Part shown: piece after piece, positions 54,305 through 64,000 of the stretch
How positions within the stretch are numbered: the first letter of the stretch is position 1
How the letters are laid out: every line of letters starts with the position of its first letter
DNA from: Citrobacter gillenii
Lineage (GTDB): Bacteria; Pseudomonadota; Gammaproteobacteria; Enterobacterales; Enterobacteriaceae
Assembly (NCBI RefSeq): GCF_013337685.1
Contig: NZ_SUQN01000001.1
Location: forward strand, 186,001-250,000
DNA: 64,000 bases
Direction of reading: 5' to 3'
Made by a program: the position numbers and the translations under genes
Notes under the pieces: generated by a model
Seen by the model: only the letters and a program-made list of their open reading frames with translations
Database searches by the model: none
What the model was told of the DNA's origin: nothing

Positions 54305-54583
54305 ATGATCGCGGAGTTTGAATCACGCATTCTGGTACTAATCGACGATATGGTAGAACACGCCAGCGATGATGAGCTGTTTGCCAGTGGGTACTTGCGT
54401 GGACACTTGACGCTGGCTGTGGCAGAACTGGACGGCGGCGACGACCATTCCGCTGAGGCACTGTACGCCAATGTTACCAGCAGCCTGGAAAAAGCCATCA
54501 GCGCAGGCGAACTTTCGCCGCGTGACCAGGCGTTAGTAAAAGAGATGTGGGACACGTTGTTCCAGAAGGCGACACAACAATAA
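54305..54583 (+). CDS. yfcL: YfcL family protein
   Basis: 92-aa small acidic protein of unknown function ([30 protein letters not shown] at the N-terminus is characteristic). SD AGGAAATAAG. Last gene of the prmB series; a REP/terminator-like inverted repeat follows. Confidence 0.9.
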   Translation: MIAEFESRILVLIDDMVEHASDDELFASGYLRGHLTLAVAELDGGDDHSAEALYANVTSSLEKAISAGELSPRDQALVKEMWDTLFQKATQQ

Positions 54584-54588
54584 TTGCC

Positions 54589-54628
54589 TTGCGGGCCGGA
54601 TGCCGTTAACGACTCATGCGGCCCGCAA
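54589..54628. repeat. REP-like inverted repeat between yfcL and mnmC
   Basis: TTGCGGGCCG / CGGCCCGCAA, a 10-bp inverted repeat with a 20-nt centre, between convergent genes; REP-like and possibly a weak terminator. Confidence 0.6.
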
Positions 54629-54636
54629 TGATGACC

Positions 54637-56640
54637 TCAGGATTTTACCGCTTTTCCCTTCACTAATTTTCTCACCCATAAACGGTTCGGATTTAACGCG
54701 GCAAGGGTTTCTGCATCCATTGGGATGGGTTCATTACTCATTTGCGCGGCCAGGATCTCTGCACACAGCGGGGCGGAACACAGTCCGCGCGAGCCCAGCG
54801 CGCCCAGCATAAAGACGTCACGGTAAACCGGTGCGCGCGGGGCGGTCTCTTTGTGTTCTGACAGATTGGCGTACTGACTGAGCGTTGCCTCATAGTCCGG
54901 CACATTGCCGACCATCGGTAAGTGATCGCGGGTGGCGCAGCGAACGCCACAGCGTGCCGATTGCCCACTGACATCCACCTCTTTTACCCATGCGGTATGC
55001 GGGAAGCAGTCGAGTAAACGCTGGCGGTTTTGCTGCTGATCCTCCTCGCGATACGTTGTTTCTTCCTCACCACGACGATAGCTCGCACCGATGCAATGAT
55101 GCTGATTGGCCGGATTTTGCGGCGTGAGGTAGCCGTCGTAACACAACACCTGACGTAGGACCGACAGTGCAGGCGTGGTGGGGATATGGCTCACCTGACC
55201 GCCGACAGAATAAACCGGTAACGGTTGGGTCTGATCAAAGCGATTTATGCGATGACCATTCGCCAGCACCACTACCTCGTGTTCGACGGTTTCGCCAGTG
55301 GCAAACTGAAGCTGCCAGCTGTTTTCCTGCTGTACAAGTGATGCCAGTGTATGTTGGTAATGGGTGCGTAATCCCAGCGTCGTGGCGTAATCCAGTACGG
55401 CGGCGGTGAGCTGCGCCGGACACAGCCATCCTCCGCCAGGATACTGAATCCCGCCGCAGTTGGTTGCGACGCCGGTTGTTTGCAGAACCTGCTCAGCATC
55501 AACGGCCAGCGCGAGGTCGTCGGGTAAGGCAAGCGACAGCATCTGGGTGATTTTCTGTTGGCTTTTTTCATCCCAACCAAGTTGCGTTACGCCGCACCAG
55601 TCGTGGGCAAAATCCACCGGCAGGGCGTCATACAGACGTCGGGCAAAGGTAAATGCGGTGGGGAAAAAGAGATTAATTGCGGCGTCATGTTTACTGAGTA
55701 AAGGGTAAAGTGCGCCCTGACGATTACCGGATGCGCCCTGCGCAGGCTTATCGTCAGCGCAATACAGCGTTACCTGCCAGCCTCGACGTAAGAGAGCCAG
55801 CGACAGCAGTGCGCTGGCAATACCGCCCCCGATAATAGCCGCTTCCCGTTTTTCCGTGCTGGCGCGTGAGAACCACGGTGCGGGTGACGGGAACGTGAGG
55901 TGTTGTTCCATCACGCCGCACAGCATTTCACGCTTGCGCCCAAAGCCTTTGCATTTCTGCATTGTAAAACCGGCGTCCTGCAAGCCCCGCCGGACAAAAC
56001 CTGCGGAGGTGAAGGTTGCCAGCGTGCCGCCCGGACGGGCCAGCCGGGCCATGGCGTTAAACAGCGTTGGCGTCCACATATCGGGATTTTTTGCCGGCGC
56101 GAAACCGTCAAGGAACCAGGCGTCGACCTGCTGGTTCAGGGATTCATCCAACTTACTGGTGAGGTCGTTAATATCGCCGAACCACAAATCCAGCGTAACC
56201 CGACCTTCATCCAACAGCAGTCGATGACAACCTGCTAACGGTAGCGGCCACTGAGCCTGTAATGGCTCAGCCCACGGAGCCAGTTCCGGCCAATGCTGAT
56301 GGGCCAACTTCAGGTCATCACGCGTCAGCGGAAATTTTTCAAAACTGATGAAATGTAATCTTTTCAGGGTAGCGTCAGGGTGCGCAGTGCGAAAAGTCGT
56401 AAATGCCTGCCAGAGGGTGAGGAAGTTTAGCCCAGTGCCAAAACCACTTTCCGCCACTATGAATAACTGGCGTGAATGGGTGGGAAATCGGTCCGCGAGA
56501 TGATTGCCGCCGAGAAAGACATAACGCGTCTCTTCCAGCCCGTTATCGTTAGAAAAATAGACATCGTCAAAATCTCGGGAAACAGGTGTACCCTCAGCGT
56601 TGAATTCGAGGTTGGCAGGTTGTATCGCGTATTGTTTCAC
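54637..56640 (-). CDS. mnmC: Bifunctional tRNA wobble-uridine modification enzyme MnmC
   Basis: 667-aa two-domain enzyme finishing mnm5s2U34. N-terminal methyltransferase ([17 protein letters not shown]) and C-terminal FAD oxidase ([32 protein letters not shown]). I use the GTG start before [10 protein letters not shown], as in E. coli; the 34-codon extension would run into the fabB operators. Confidence 0.97.
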   Translation of the reverse strand: MKQYAIQPANLEFNAEGTPVSRDFDDVYFSNDNGLEETRYVFLGGNHLADRFPTHSRQLFIVAESGFGTGLNFLTLWQAFTTFRTAHPDATLKRLHFISFEKFPLTRDDLKLAHQHWPELAPWAEPLQAQWPLPLAGCHRLLLDEGRVTLDLWFGDINDLTSKLDESLNQQVDAWFLDGFAPAKNPDMWTPTLFNAMARLARPGGTLATFTSAGFVRRGLQDAGFTMQKCKGFGRKREMLCGVMEQHLTFPSPAPWFSRASTEKREAAIIGGGIASALLSLALLRRGWQVTLYCADDKPAQGASGNRQGALYPLLSKHDAAINLFFPTAFTFARRLYDALPVDFAHDWCGVTQLGWDEKSQQKITQMLSLALPDDLALAVDAEQVLQTTGVATNCGGIQYPGGGWLCPAQLTAAVLDYATTLGLRTHYQHTLASLVQQENSWQLQFATGETVEHEVVVLANGHRINRFDQTQPLPVYSVGGQVSHIPTTPALSVLRQVLCYDGYLTPQNPANQHHCIGASYRRGEEETTYREEDQQQNRQRLLDCFPHTAWVKEVDVSGQSARCGVRCATRDHLPMVGNVPDYEATLSQYANLSEHKETAPRAPVYRDVFMLGALGSRGLCSAPLCAEILAAQMSNEPIPMDAETLAALNPNRLWVRKLVKGKAVKS

Positions 56641-56716
56641 GTAAGTTACTCGTCTGGCTTGCTGTGTCTCGATCTTAACGATGAGTGCCTGAGTGCGCAA
56701 ATTTCCACATAAAATG

Positions 56717-56733
56717 GCTGATCGGACTTGTTC
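56717..56733. promoter_or_regulatory. FadR site upstream of fabB
   Basis: GCTGATCGGACTTGTTC resembles the FadR operator that activates E. coli fabB; it directly precedes the FabR palindrome. Confidence 0.75.
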
Positions 56734-56751
56734 GGCGTACAAGTGTACGCT
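56734..56751. promoter_or_regulatory. FabR operator upstream of fabB
   Basis: Near-palindromic GGCGTACAAGTGTACGCT, matching the known FabR site of fabB, 49 bp before the start codon. Confidence 0.8.
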
Positions 56752-56799
56752 ATTGTGCCACTCGAAACTTTAAAATAGTGCGACTTACAGAGGTATTGA

Positions 56800-58020
56800 A
56801 TGAAACGTGCAGTGATTACTGGCTTGGGCATCGTTTCCAGCATCGGTAATAACCAGCAGGAAGTCCTGGCATCTCTGCGTGAAGGACGTTCAGGGATCAC
56901 TTTCTCTCAGGAGCTGAAGGACTCCGGCATGCGTAGCCACGTTTGGGGCAACGTAAAACTGGATACCACTGGACTCATTGACCGTAAAGTTGTGCGCTTT
57001 ATGAGCGACGCATCCATCTATGCATTCCTTTCTATGGAGCAGGCAGTGGCTGACGCCGGCCTCTCTGCAGAAGTTTACCAGAATAACCCGCGCGTTGGCC
57101 TGATTGCAGGTTCCGGCGGCGGCTCCCCACGTTTTCAGGTGTTCGGCGCTGACGCAATGCGTAGCCCGCGTGGCCTGAAAGCGGTTGGCCCGTATGTGGT
57201 CACAAAAGCGATGGGCTCAGGTGTGTCTGCCTGCCTCGCAACCCCGTTTAAAATCCACGGTGTGAACTACTCCATCAGCTCCGCCTGTGCGACATCTTCG
57301 CACTGTATCGGTAATGCGGTTGAGCAGATTCAGTTGGGCAAACAGGATATCGTTTTTGCTGGCGGCGGCGAAGAGCTGTGCTGGGAAATGGCCTGTGAGT
57401 TCGACGCCATGGGCGCACTGTCTACCAAATATAACGACTGCCCGGAAAAAGCATCCCGTACTTATGATGCGAACCGTGACGGTTTCGTTATCGCAGGCGG
57501 CGGCGGTATGGTTGTGGTTGAAGAGCTGGAACACGCTCTGGCACGTGGCGCGCATATCTATGCTGAAATCGTTGGCTACGGCGCAACGTCCGATGGCGCA
57601 GACATGGTGGCTCCATCAGGTGAAGGCGCAGTGCGTTGCATGCAGATGGCGATGAACGGTGTAGATACGCCAATCGACTACCTGAACTCCCACGGTACCT
57701 CTACTCCGGTAGGCGACGTGAAAGAATTGGGCGCTATCCGTGAAGTCTTCGGCGACAACAGCCCGGCGATCTCCGCAACCAAAGCGATGACTGGTCACTC
57801 TCTGGGCGCGGCTGGCGTGCAGGAAGCTATCTACTCCCTGCTGATGCTGGAACACGGCTTTATCGCACCAAGCATCAACATCGAAGAGATGGACGAGCAG
57901 GCGGCGGGTCTGAACATCGTGACCGAACCGACTGAAAAAGCGCTGACGACCGTCATGTCCAACAGCTTCGGCTTTGGCGGCACGAATGCCACGCTGGTTA
58001 TGCGTAAGCTGAAAGCGTAA
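56800..58020 (+). CDS. fabB: 3-oxoacyl-ACP synthase I (KAS I)
   Basis: 406-aa condensing enzyme needed for unsaturated fatty-acid elongation. Catalytic Cys in [13 protein letters not shown] (near 163), His in [11 protein letters not shown] (near 298) and Lys/His in [12 protein letters not shown]. Full E. coli length. FadR and FabR operators upstream match the known dual control. Confidence 0.99.
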   Translation: MKRAVITGLGIVSSIGNNQQEVLASLREGRSGITFSQELKDSGMRSHVWGNVKLDTTGLIDRKVVRFMSDASIYAFLSMEQAVADAGLSAEVYQNNPRVGLIAGSGGGSPRFQVFGADAMRSPRGLKAVGPYVVTKAMGSGVSACLATPFKIHGVNYSISSACATSSHCIGNAVEQIQLGKQDIVFAGGGEELCWEMACEFDAMGALSTKYNDCPEKASRTYDANRDGFVIAGGGGMVVVEELEHALARGAHIYAEIVGYGATSDGADMVAPSGEGAVRCMQMAMNGVDTPIDYLNSHGTSTPVGDVKELGAIREVFGDNSPAISATKAMTGHSLGAAGVQEAIYSLLMLEHGFIAPSINIEEMDEQAAGLNIVTEPTEKALTTVMSNSFGFGGTNATLVMRKLKA

Positions 58021-58066
58021 GAGATCAGAACAGGCCGGATTTGTTATCCGGTCCATGCTATACAGT

Positions 58067-58095
58067 AAGGGGAGCCGCCTGGCTCCCCTTTTTTA
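58067..58095 (+). terminator. Terminator of fabB
   Basis: 10-bp stem AAGGGGAGCC / GGCTCCCCTT with a GCCT loop, followed by Ts, about 50 bp after fabB. Confidence 0.9.
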
Positions 58096-58217
58096 TATCG
58101 TTGACAATTAATCTGGTTTACAGGCAGACTCCAGGTTCAACATTATCCTCATGATAATGCGTAAGCGTTTAACGTTATCCAACGCACCTTAATCCTGATC
58201 GTCAGGTAGAGGGGGGC

Positions 58218-59435
58218 GTGGGCATTCCTCGCCTTACTCTGCATTCTGGAGTAACGCATGACAGCAGTAACCCAACAAAAAAAACACCGTCGGCGAATGT
58301 GTCGCTGTTTCGTATCGCTTTTGCCGTTTTCCTGACCTATATGACGGTCGGGCTACCTTTACCCGTCATCCCACTGTTTGTGCACCAGGAGCTAGGCTAT
58401 GGCAACACCATGGTCGGCATTGCCGTGGGCATCCAGTTTCTGGCAACGGTCTTAACACGTGGCTACGCCGGGCGCTTAGCCGATCAATACGGTGCCAAAC
58501 GTTCGGCGCTGCAGGGGATGTTGGCCTGTGCACTGGCGGGAGTCGCGTGGCTATTAGCGGCACTTTTACCCGTTTCCGTTCCAGTAAAGTTTGCGTTGTT
58601 GATTGTCGGACGTCTGATCCTCGGCTTTGGCGAAAGTCAGTTGTTGACCGGCACCCTGACCTGGGGATTGGGGCTGGTTGGGCCAACGCGTTCCGGCAAG
58701 GTGATGTCGTGGAATGGGATGGCGATTTACGGCGCCCTGGCGGCCGGTGCGCCGTTGGGTCTGCTGATCCACAGCCATTTTGGCTTTGCAGCGCTGGCGG
58801 CGACCACCATGGCATTGCCGCTGCTGGCATGGGCATTCAACGGCACCGTGCGTAAAGTGCCTGCCCATGCGGGGGAACGTCCTTCGCTATGGAGCGTGGT
58901 TGGGCTTATCTGGAAACCGGGGCTGGGGTTAGCGCTGCAGGGCGTGGGGTTTGCGGTGATCGGCACGTTTATTTCGCTCTATTTTGTCAGCAACGGCTGG
59001 ACGATGGCAGGTTTTACCCTGACCGCGTTCGGCGGTGCGTTTGTGCTCATGCGCATTCTATTTGGCTGGATGCCGGATCGGTTTGGCGGCGTGAAGGTGG
59101 CGGTGGTTTCTTTGTTGGTTGAAACCGTGGGGCTGCTGCTGCTCTGGCAGGCGCCAACGGCCTGGATTGCGCTGCTGGGTGCAGCATTAACCGGGGCCGG
59201 ATGCTCGCTGATCTTCCCGGCGCTGGGCGTGGAGGTGGTGAAGCGCGTTCCTGCACAGGTACGCGGTACTGCACTCGGTGGTTACGCCGCATTTCAGGAT
59301 ATCTCCTACGGCGTAAGCGGTCCTGTCGCGGGTGTTCTGGCCACCGCGTACGGCTATTCCTCGGTATTCCTTGCCGGGGCGATTTCCGCGGTGGTGGGGA
59401 TTGTTGTGACGCTGCTGACGTTGCGCAAAAGCTAA
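58218..59435 (+). CDS. yfcJ: MFS transporter YfcJ (apparent N-terminal frameshift)
   Basis: MFS permease of unknown substrate with about 12 segments ([33 protein letters not shown]). The likely true start, ATG at 58258 with SD TCTGGAG, reads MTAVTQQ and then enters an A8 tract (58277-58284); the body of the gene is in the -1 frame relative to it. In the body frame the only upstream start is GTG at 58218, giving 405 aa with an unnatural N-terminus. A ninth A would restore [19 protein letters not shown]. The stop overlaps convergent flk by 4 bp. Confidence 0.85.
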   Translation: MGIPRLTLHSGVTHDSSNPTKKTPSANVSLFRIAFAVFLTYMTVGLPLPVIPLFVHQELGYGNTMVGIAVGIQFLATVLTRGYAGRLADQYGAKRSALQGMLACALAGVAWLLAALLPVSVPVKFALLIVGRLILGFGESQLLTGTLTWGLGLVGPTRSGKVMSWNGMAIYGALAAGAPLGLLIHSHFGFAALAATTMALPLLAWAFNGTVRKVPAHAGERPSLWSVVGLIWKPGLGLALQGVGFAVIGTFISLYFVSNGWTMAGFTLTAFGGAFVLMRILFGWMPDRFGGVKVAVVSLLVETVGLLLLWQAPTAWIALLGAALTGAGCSLIFPALGVEVVKRVPAQVRGTALGGYAAFQDISYGVSGPVAGVLATAYGYSSVFLAGAISAVVGIVVTLLTLRKS

Positions 59436-60442
59436 ACGACGAGCCAGAATATAGCTAACACAACCAGTAGCGCCGCAAATAGCAGTCCCGGTCGCGCCGA
59501 CAGTGATTTAACGGTTTCAATCACTGGCGTGAACGGGCTGTAAATCGGCTGGAGGTGGCGCGGATCGCTTAATTCCTGCTCCCGGTCACGCTCAACGCGG
59601 CGCAGGAAGATTTGATTGAGCAAATCCTGTATCTGCACGGTGGTAAGAATCGTTTGCGGTTGGATCTGATACGTTTGCTGCGCGTAGTCCTTGATGGCCA
59701 CAAGTTCATTTGGCTCTAACGGCTGCTTGAGCGCCGCCTGCAACGTTTGCAACGTCGGGGCATTTTGCAGGCTCAGCGTCTGGCGCGCCTGTAGCCAGGT
59801 AACCAGGTGCGTAAACTGTTTTGCCGGGATCAGCTCACCGCTTTTTACCCCAGACAGTTCCAGCATCGACTGCCAGATCAGCTTGCCGGATTCTCCTGTA
59901 GCGGCCGCTACTTTTGTAACCAGTTGATTCAGCGTGTTGTGCTCGGCGGGTAGCAGAGGGCGAGCGGTTGCCGGGCGTTGCTGCGGCTGCGGAATAGAAA
60001 GCTGCCCCTGCTGCAATAGCGTCAGCACATTTTTCAACTGATCGGGCGTGAGTTGACTGAGGGCCGTTTGTCCGTACTGTTGACGGATAAAATCGCTTAC
60101 TGCCTGACGATTATTCCCCTGACTCAGCAGTTCCGTAAGCTGCGCCAGCACCTGACGATTGACATGCTTTTGTTGAGCAACCCCAAGTCGTTGGGTCAGG
60201 TTTTGTTCTGCAGCAGGAAAGTGACGTGACTGTAACGGCGTATCACTTTTGACGCCCAGATCGTGCTTCATTCCGGCCCACACCTCAGCGCTCTGCTGTT
60301 GGGTAAGTGAAATCAGACGGGTAATCAGTCGTTCCAGCACGGTACGTTGTTGCGTGGATAACGGTTGTTCGCCCGTAACGGAAGGGGCGTTTTGGCCTTC
60401 ACCGGGAGGGCGCGCGGGCGTACCTGAAATGGGCTGCATCAT
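59432..60442 (-). CDS. flk: Flagella biosynthesis regulator Flk
   Basis: 336-aa inner-membrane-anchored protein that in Salmonella couples flagellar substrate switching to ring completion. Gln-rich cytoplasmic body ([20 protein letters not shown]; repeated QL/Q helices) and a C-terminal membrane anchor ([19 protein letters not shown]). MMQ gives two possible starts. Flanked by yfcJ and pdxB as in E. coli. Confidence 0.94.
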   Translation of the reverse strand: MMQPISGTPARPPGEGQNAPSVTGEQPLSTQQRTVLERLITRLISLTQQQSAEVWAGMKHDLGVKSDTPLQSRHFPAAEQNLTQRLGVAQQKHVNRQVLAQLTELLSQGNNRQAVSDFIRQQYGQTALSQLTPDQLKNVLTLLQQGQLSIPQPQQRPATARPLLPAEHNTLNQLVTKVAAATGESGKLIWQSMLELSGVKSGELIPAKQFTHLVTWLQARQTLSLQNAPTLQTLQAALKQPLEPNELVAIKDYAQQTYQIQPQTILTTVQIQDLLNQIFLRRVERDREQELSDPRHLQPIYSPFTPVIETVKSLSARPGLLFAALLVVLAIFWLVV

Positions 60443-60547
60443 CTCTGTTCCTTAAAACTGTGCTAGCCAGGTCTCGCAGTATGCCTGGCGGCGAGATTAT
60501 GGCACACTTGCCCGGTTAACTCTCGTTCTCAAACAGGTGCGAAAGAC

Positions 60548-61684
60548 GTGAAAATCCTCGTTGATGAAAATATGCCCTATGCCCGCGAACTGTTCAGTCG
60601 TTTGGGGGAGGTAAAAGCGGTTCCCGGTCGTCCGATTCCCGTCGCAGAACTGGATGATGCGGACGCCTTAATGGTGCGCTCGGTGACGAAGGTCAATGAA
60701 GCACTGCTTGGCGGAAAACCGGTTAAGTTTGTCGGGACGGCAACTGCGGGCACTGACCACGTGGATGAAGCCTGGCTTGCACAGTCTGAGATTGGCTTCT
60801 CCGCCGCGCCCGGTTGCAATGCGATTGCGGTTGTCGAGTATGTCTTTTCAGCACTGCTGATGCTGGCGGAGCGCGATGGTTTTGCGTTAGCCGATCGCAC
60901 CGTGGGTATTGTTGGTGTCGGCAATGTGGGTGCGCGTTTGCAGGCGCGACTGGAAGCATTAGGGATTCGCACGTTACTTTGCGATCCGCCGCGTGCTGAC
61001 CGGGGAGACGAGGGCGATTTCCGATCGCTGAACGAACTGGTTGAGCACGCCGATGTACTGACTTTCCATACGCCGTTGTTTAAAGACGGTCCGTACAAGA
61101 CTCTGCATTTGGCTGATGAAGCACTAATTGGCCGACTGAAGCCGGGCACCATCCTGATTAACGCCTGCCGTGGGCCGGTCATCGACAATACCGCGTTGCT
61201 GTCCCGCCTTAATGCCGGGCAACATCTGAGCGTGGTGTTGGATGTCTGGGAGGGCGAGCCGGACCTGAATGTCGCGTTGCTCGAGAAAGCGGATATCGGT
61301 ACGGCGCATATTGCAGGATACACCCTTGAAGGGAAGGCTCGGGGAACCACGCAGGTCTTTGAGGCCTATAGCAAGTTTATTGGCCGCGAACAGCACGTTG
61401 CACTGAGCACCCTGTTACCTGCCCCGGAATTTGGACGCATCACGCTGCATGGCCCGTTGGATCAGCCAACGCTGAAAAGGCTGGTACATTTAGTGTATGA
61501 TGTGCGCCGCGACGATGCGCCGCTGCGTAAAGTCGCTGGAATTCCGGGTGAGTTTGATAAACTGCGTAAAAATTACCTTGAGCGCCGTGAATGGTCGTCT
61601 TTGTACGTCATGTGTGACGACGCCGCTGCCGCTACCTTGTTGTGTAAGCTGGGGTTTAACGCCGTTCATCACCCGGCACATTAA
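60548..61684 (+). CDS. pdxB: Erythronate-4-phosphate dehydrogenase
   Basis: 378-aa NAD-dependent 2-hydroxyacid dehydrogenase in pyridoxal phosphate synthesis. NAD motif [12 protein letters not shown]; active-site Arg in [10 protein letters not shown] and His in [17 protein letters not shown]-terminal dimerisation domain of unique PdxB type. Precedes usg and truA. Confidence 0.97.
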   Translation: MKILVDENMPYARELFSRLGEVKAVPGRPIPVAELDDADALMVRSVTKVNEALLGGKPVKFVGTATAGTDHVDEAWLAQSEIGFSAAPGCNAIAVVEYVFSALLMLAERDGFALADRTVGIVGVGNVGARLQARLEALGIRTLLCDPPRADRGDEGDFRSLNELVEHADVLTFHTPLFKDGPYKTLHLADEALIGRLKPGTILINACRGPVIDNTALLSRLNAGQHLSVVLDVWEGEPDLNVALLEKADIGTAHIAGYTLEGKARGTTQVFEAYSKFIGREQHVALSTLLPAPEFGRITLHGPLDQPTLKRLVHLVYDVRRDDAPLRKVAGIPGEFDKLRKNYLERREWSSLYVMCDDAAAATLLCKLGFNAVHHPAH

Positions 61685-61751
61685 TGTCTTCTTAATGCTC
61701 CCTGTCGAATAATACGACAGGGACGCTTACGTATTTCTGGAGTAAATCACC

Positions 61752-62765
61752 ATGTCTGAAGGCTGGAATATTGCCATTCTGGGCGCAACGGGCGCCGTAG
61801 GCGAAGCCCTGCTCGACACGCTGGCGGAACGCCAGTTCCCGGTCGGAGAGATCTATGCGCTGGCTCGTAATGAAAGCGCGGGTGAGCACCTGCGTTTTAA
61901 CGGTAAATCAATCATTGTCCAGGACGTTGCTGACTTTGACTGGACTCAAGCGCAACTGGCCTTTTTTGTTGCGGGCGTGGAAGCCACCGCAGCATGGGTA
62001 GAAGAAGCCACCAATGCGGGTTGCCTGGTGATTGACAGCAGCGGTTTGTTTGCGCTTGAGCCGGACGTCCCGCTGGTGGTACCGGACGTGAACCCGTTCG
62101 TACTGGCAGATTACCGCAACCGCAACGTGATTGCGGTCCCTGGCAGCCTGACCAGCCAACTGTTGTCTGCATTGAAACCGTTGATTGACGACGGTGGCCT
62201 TTCGCGTATTACGGTGACCAATATTATCTCAGCTTCCGCTCATGGCAAAAAAGCGGTAGATGCGCTGGCCGGGCAAAGTGCGAAACTGCTCAACGGTATT
62301 CCGATTGATGACGACGATTTCTTTGGCCGTCAACTGGCGTTCAACATGCTGCCGTTGCTGCCAGACCGCGAAGGCAGTGTGCGTGAAGAGCGTCGTATCG
62401 TTGATGAAGTGCGTAAAATCATGCAGGACGAGGGGCTGATGATCTCCGCCAGCATCGTACAGTCGCCGGTGTTCTACGGTCATGCGCAAATGGTGAGCTT
62501 TGAAGCATTACGTCCGCTGGCAGCAGAAGAAGCGCGCGATGCGTTTGAGCGCGGTGAGGACATTGTGCTGTCGGAAGCGACCGATTTCCCAACCCAGGTC
62601 AGCGATGCGTCGGGTAGCCCACATCTTTCGGTAGGCTGCGTGCACAATGATTACGGTATGCCAGAACAGGTACAGTTTTGGTCTGTAGCAGACAACGTAC
62701 GCTTTGGCGGCGCGTTGATGGCGGTGAAAATCGCTGAAAAACTGGTGCAGGAGTATATGTACTAA
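61752..62765 (+). CDS. usg: Aspartate-semialdehyde dehydrogenase-like protein Usg
   Basis: 337-aa homologue of aspartate-semialdehyde dehydrogenase with an intact nucleotide-binding start ([15 protein letters not shown]). The catalytic cysteine is replaced by Ser132 in VPGSLTSQ (the enzyme has NCST at that place), so it is unlikely to be an active ASADH; the real function is unknown. Its stop overlaps the truA start. Confidence 0.95.
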   Translation: MSEGWNIAILGATGAVGEALLDTLAERQFPVGEIYALARNESAGEHLRFNGKSIIVQDVADFDWTQAQLAFFVAGVEATAAWVEEATNAGCLVIDSSGLFALEPDVPLVVPDVNPFVLADYRNRNVIAVPGSLTSQLLSALKPLIDDGGLSRITVTNIISASAHGKKAVDALAGQSAKLLNGIPIDDDDFFGRQLAFNMLPLLPDREGSVREERRIVDEVRKIMQDEGLMISASIVQSPVFYGHAQMVSFEALRPLAAEEARDAFERGEDIVLSEATDFPTQVSDASGSPHLSVGCVHNDYGMPEQVQFWSVADNVRFGGALMAVKIAEKLVQEYMY

Positions 62766-63577
62766 TGTCTGACCTGCAACAGCTGCCCGTCCATAAAATT
62801 GCGCTGGGTATTGAGTATGATGGCAGCAAATATTATGGCTGGCAGCGCCAGAACGAAGTTCGCAGCGTTCAGGAAAAGCTGGAAAAAGCACTTTCGCAGG
62901 TCGCCAATGAACGCATCACGGTATTTTGTGCCGGGCGTACCGATGCTGGCGTTCATGGTACGGGCCAGGTGGTGCACTTTGAGACCACCGCGCAACGTAA
63001 AGATGCGGCATGGACGCTGGGGGTAAATGCGAATTTACCTGGTGACATTGCCGTGCGTTGGGTGAAAGCTGTACCGGATGATTTTCATGCGCGGTTTAGC
63101 GCCACGGCGCGCCGCTACCGTTATATCATCTACAATCATCGGTTGCGCCCAGCAGTTCTGGGTAAAGGCGTGACGCATTACTATGAGCCGTTGGATGCTG
63201 AACGTATGCATCGCGCGGCCCAATGCCTGATTGGGGAGAATGATTTCACCTCGTTTCGGGCAGTGCAGTGCCAGTCGCGCACACCGTGGCGTAACGTGAT
63301 GCACATTAACGTGACGCGTCATGGTCCTTATGTGGTGGTAGATATTAAAGCGAATGCCTTTGTACATCATATGGTCAGGAATATTGTTGGCAGCCTGATG
63401 GAAGTAGGTGCCCACAACCAGCCGGAGAGCTGGATAGCAGAACTGTTAGCGGCGAAGGACAGAACGCTGGCAGCGGCAACGGCGAAAGCGGAAGGTTTGT
63501 ATCTGGTGGCGGTAGATTACCCCGACCGGTTTGACCTGCCAAAACCGCCGATGGGCCCGCTATTTCTGGCGGACTAA
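62765..63577 (+). CDS. truA: tRNA pseudouridine(38-40) synthase
   Basis: 270-aa enzyme that pseudouridylates the anticodon arm. Catalytic Asp60 in [20 protein letters not shown] and [12 protein letters not shown] are family motifs. ATG overlaps the usg stop, and dedA starts 23 bp later. Confidence 0.98.
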   Translation: MSDLQQLPVHKIALGIEYDGSKYYGWQRQNEVRSVQEKLEKALSQVANERITVFCAGRTDAGVHGTGQVVHFETTAQRKDAAWTLGVNANLPGDIAVRWVKAVPDDFHARFSATARRYRYIIYNHRLRPAVLGKGVTHYYEPLDAERMHRAAQCLIGENDFTSFRAVQCQSRTPWRNVMHINVTRHGPYVVVDIKANAFVHHMVRNIVGSLMEVGAHNQPESWIAELLAAKDRTLAAATAKAEGLYLVAVDYPDRFDLPKPPMGPLFLAD

Positions 63578-63600
63578 TTTGAGTCGTATAAAGGCATACT

Positions 63601-64000
63601 ATGGAACTGATTTACTTTCTTATTGATTTTATCCTGCACATTGATGTGCACCTGGCGGAGTTGGTCGCGGAATACGGTGTCTGGGTATATGCCATTCTGT
63701 TTCTGATCCTGTTCTGTGAAACCGGACTGGTGGTTACGCCGTTCCTGCCGGGAGATTCGCTGCTGTTTGTCGCAGGCGCGCTTTCTGCATTGCCCACTAA
63801 TGATTTAAATGTCCATCTGATGGTGGCGTTAATGATCGTGGCGGCAATCGTGGGCGATGCGGTGAACTACACTATCGGTCGGGTGTTCGGCGAAAGGCTG
63901 TTCAGCAATCCGAACTCGAAAATTTTCCGTCGCAGCTATCTGGATAAAACCCACGCGTTCTATGAGCGTCATGGCGGTAAAACCATTATTCTGGCGCGTT
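63601..64000 (+). CDS. dedA: DedA-family membrane protein, 5' part only
   Basis: The first 133 codons are present. DedA/VTT domain membrane protein involved in envelope function and membrane-potential-linked drug tolerance. [26 protein letters not shown] and the [23 protein letters not shown] motif with key acidic Glu are intact. It continues past the window edge. Confidence 0.96.
   Translation, partial: MELIYFLIDFILHIDVHLAELVAEYGVWVYAILFLILFCETGLVVTPFLPGDSLLFVAGALSALPTNDLNVHLMVALMIVAAIVGDAVNYTIGRVFGERLFSNPNSKIFRRSYLDKTHAFYERHGGKTIILAR

Overview
The window is a contiguous enterobacterial chromosome segment, running from the crr-ptsI-ptsH end to truA-dedA. Protein lengths and motifs match the Escherichia/Salmonella/Citrobacter group closely. 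The order is the E. coli K-12 ligA-to-dedA order, with several accessory swaps. The complete phosphoglycerate (pgt) locus and an ipdC / aldo-keto reductase pair, both known from Salmonella and relatives, combined with loss of several E. coli loci, point to a Citrobacter- or Salmonella-like organism. I cannot name the species from the sequence alone.

Layout. 1-12 kb: PTS genes (crr partial, ptsI, ptsH), cysK, cysZ, then zipA, ligA, ypeB, yfeH, yfeR and xapA. 11-18 kb: xapB, xapR, a REP/BIME, the valU-valX-valY-lysV tRNA operon with an odd duplicated tRNA tail, gltX, the yfeC-yfeD HTH pair, two alanine tRNAs and nupC. 18-27 kb: mntH (MntR and Fur sites), ypeC, a divergent aldo-keto reductase / ipdC pair, yfeO, glk, and an unrecognised 339-aa gene sitting where E. 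coli has ypdC and the fry PTS/peptidase cluster. 27-33.7 kb: ypdAB, alaC, ypdK, a gene broken by a single amber codon, lpxP and yfdY. 33.8-40 kb: pgtP and the divergent, overlapping pgtC-pgtB-pgtA operon. 40-44.9 kb: a YaiL-like paralogue, argW (no integrated prophage), yfdC, mlaA, fadL and yfcZ. 45-64 kb: fadIJ, sixA, smrB, prmB-aroC-mepA-yfcA-epmC-yfcL, mnmC, fabB, yfcJ (frame problem at an A8 tract), flk, pdxB-usg-truA-dedA.

The genes form recognisable circuits: sugar phosphotransfer and glucose phosphorylation (PTS, glk), sulfur assimilation (cysK, cysZ), nucleoside uptake and salvage (xapAB-xapR, nupC), two-component control of nutrient uptake (ypdAB, pgtBCA-pgtP), fatty-acid uptake, oxidation and synthesis under FadR/FabR sites (fadL, fadIJ, fabB), and tRNA or translation modification (gltX, prmB, epmC, mnmC, truA).

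Most of the window is conserved core genome. I did not find a clear multi-gene undescribed system. The best leads are the orphan gene at 25814-26833, the interrupted tRNA-Lys tail at 13556-13775, the yfcJ A8 frameshift, the amber-broken secreted protein at 31437-32036 and the degenerate AAA+ module of PgtA. Comparisons with E. coli and Salmonella are from memory, not from a database search.
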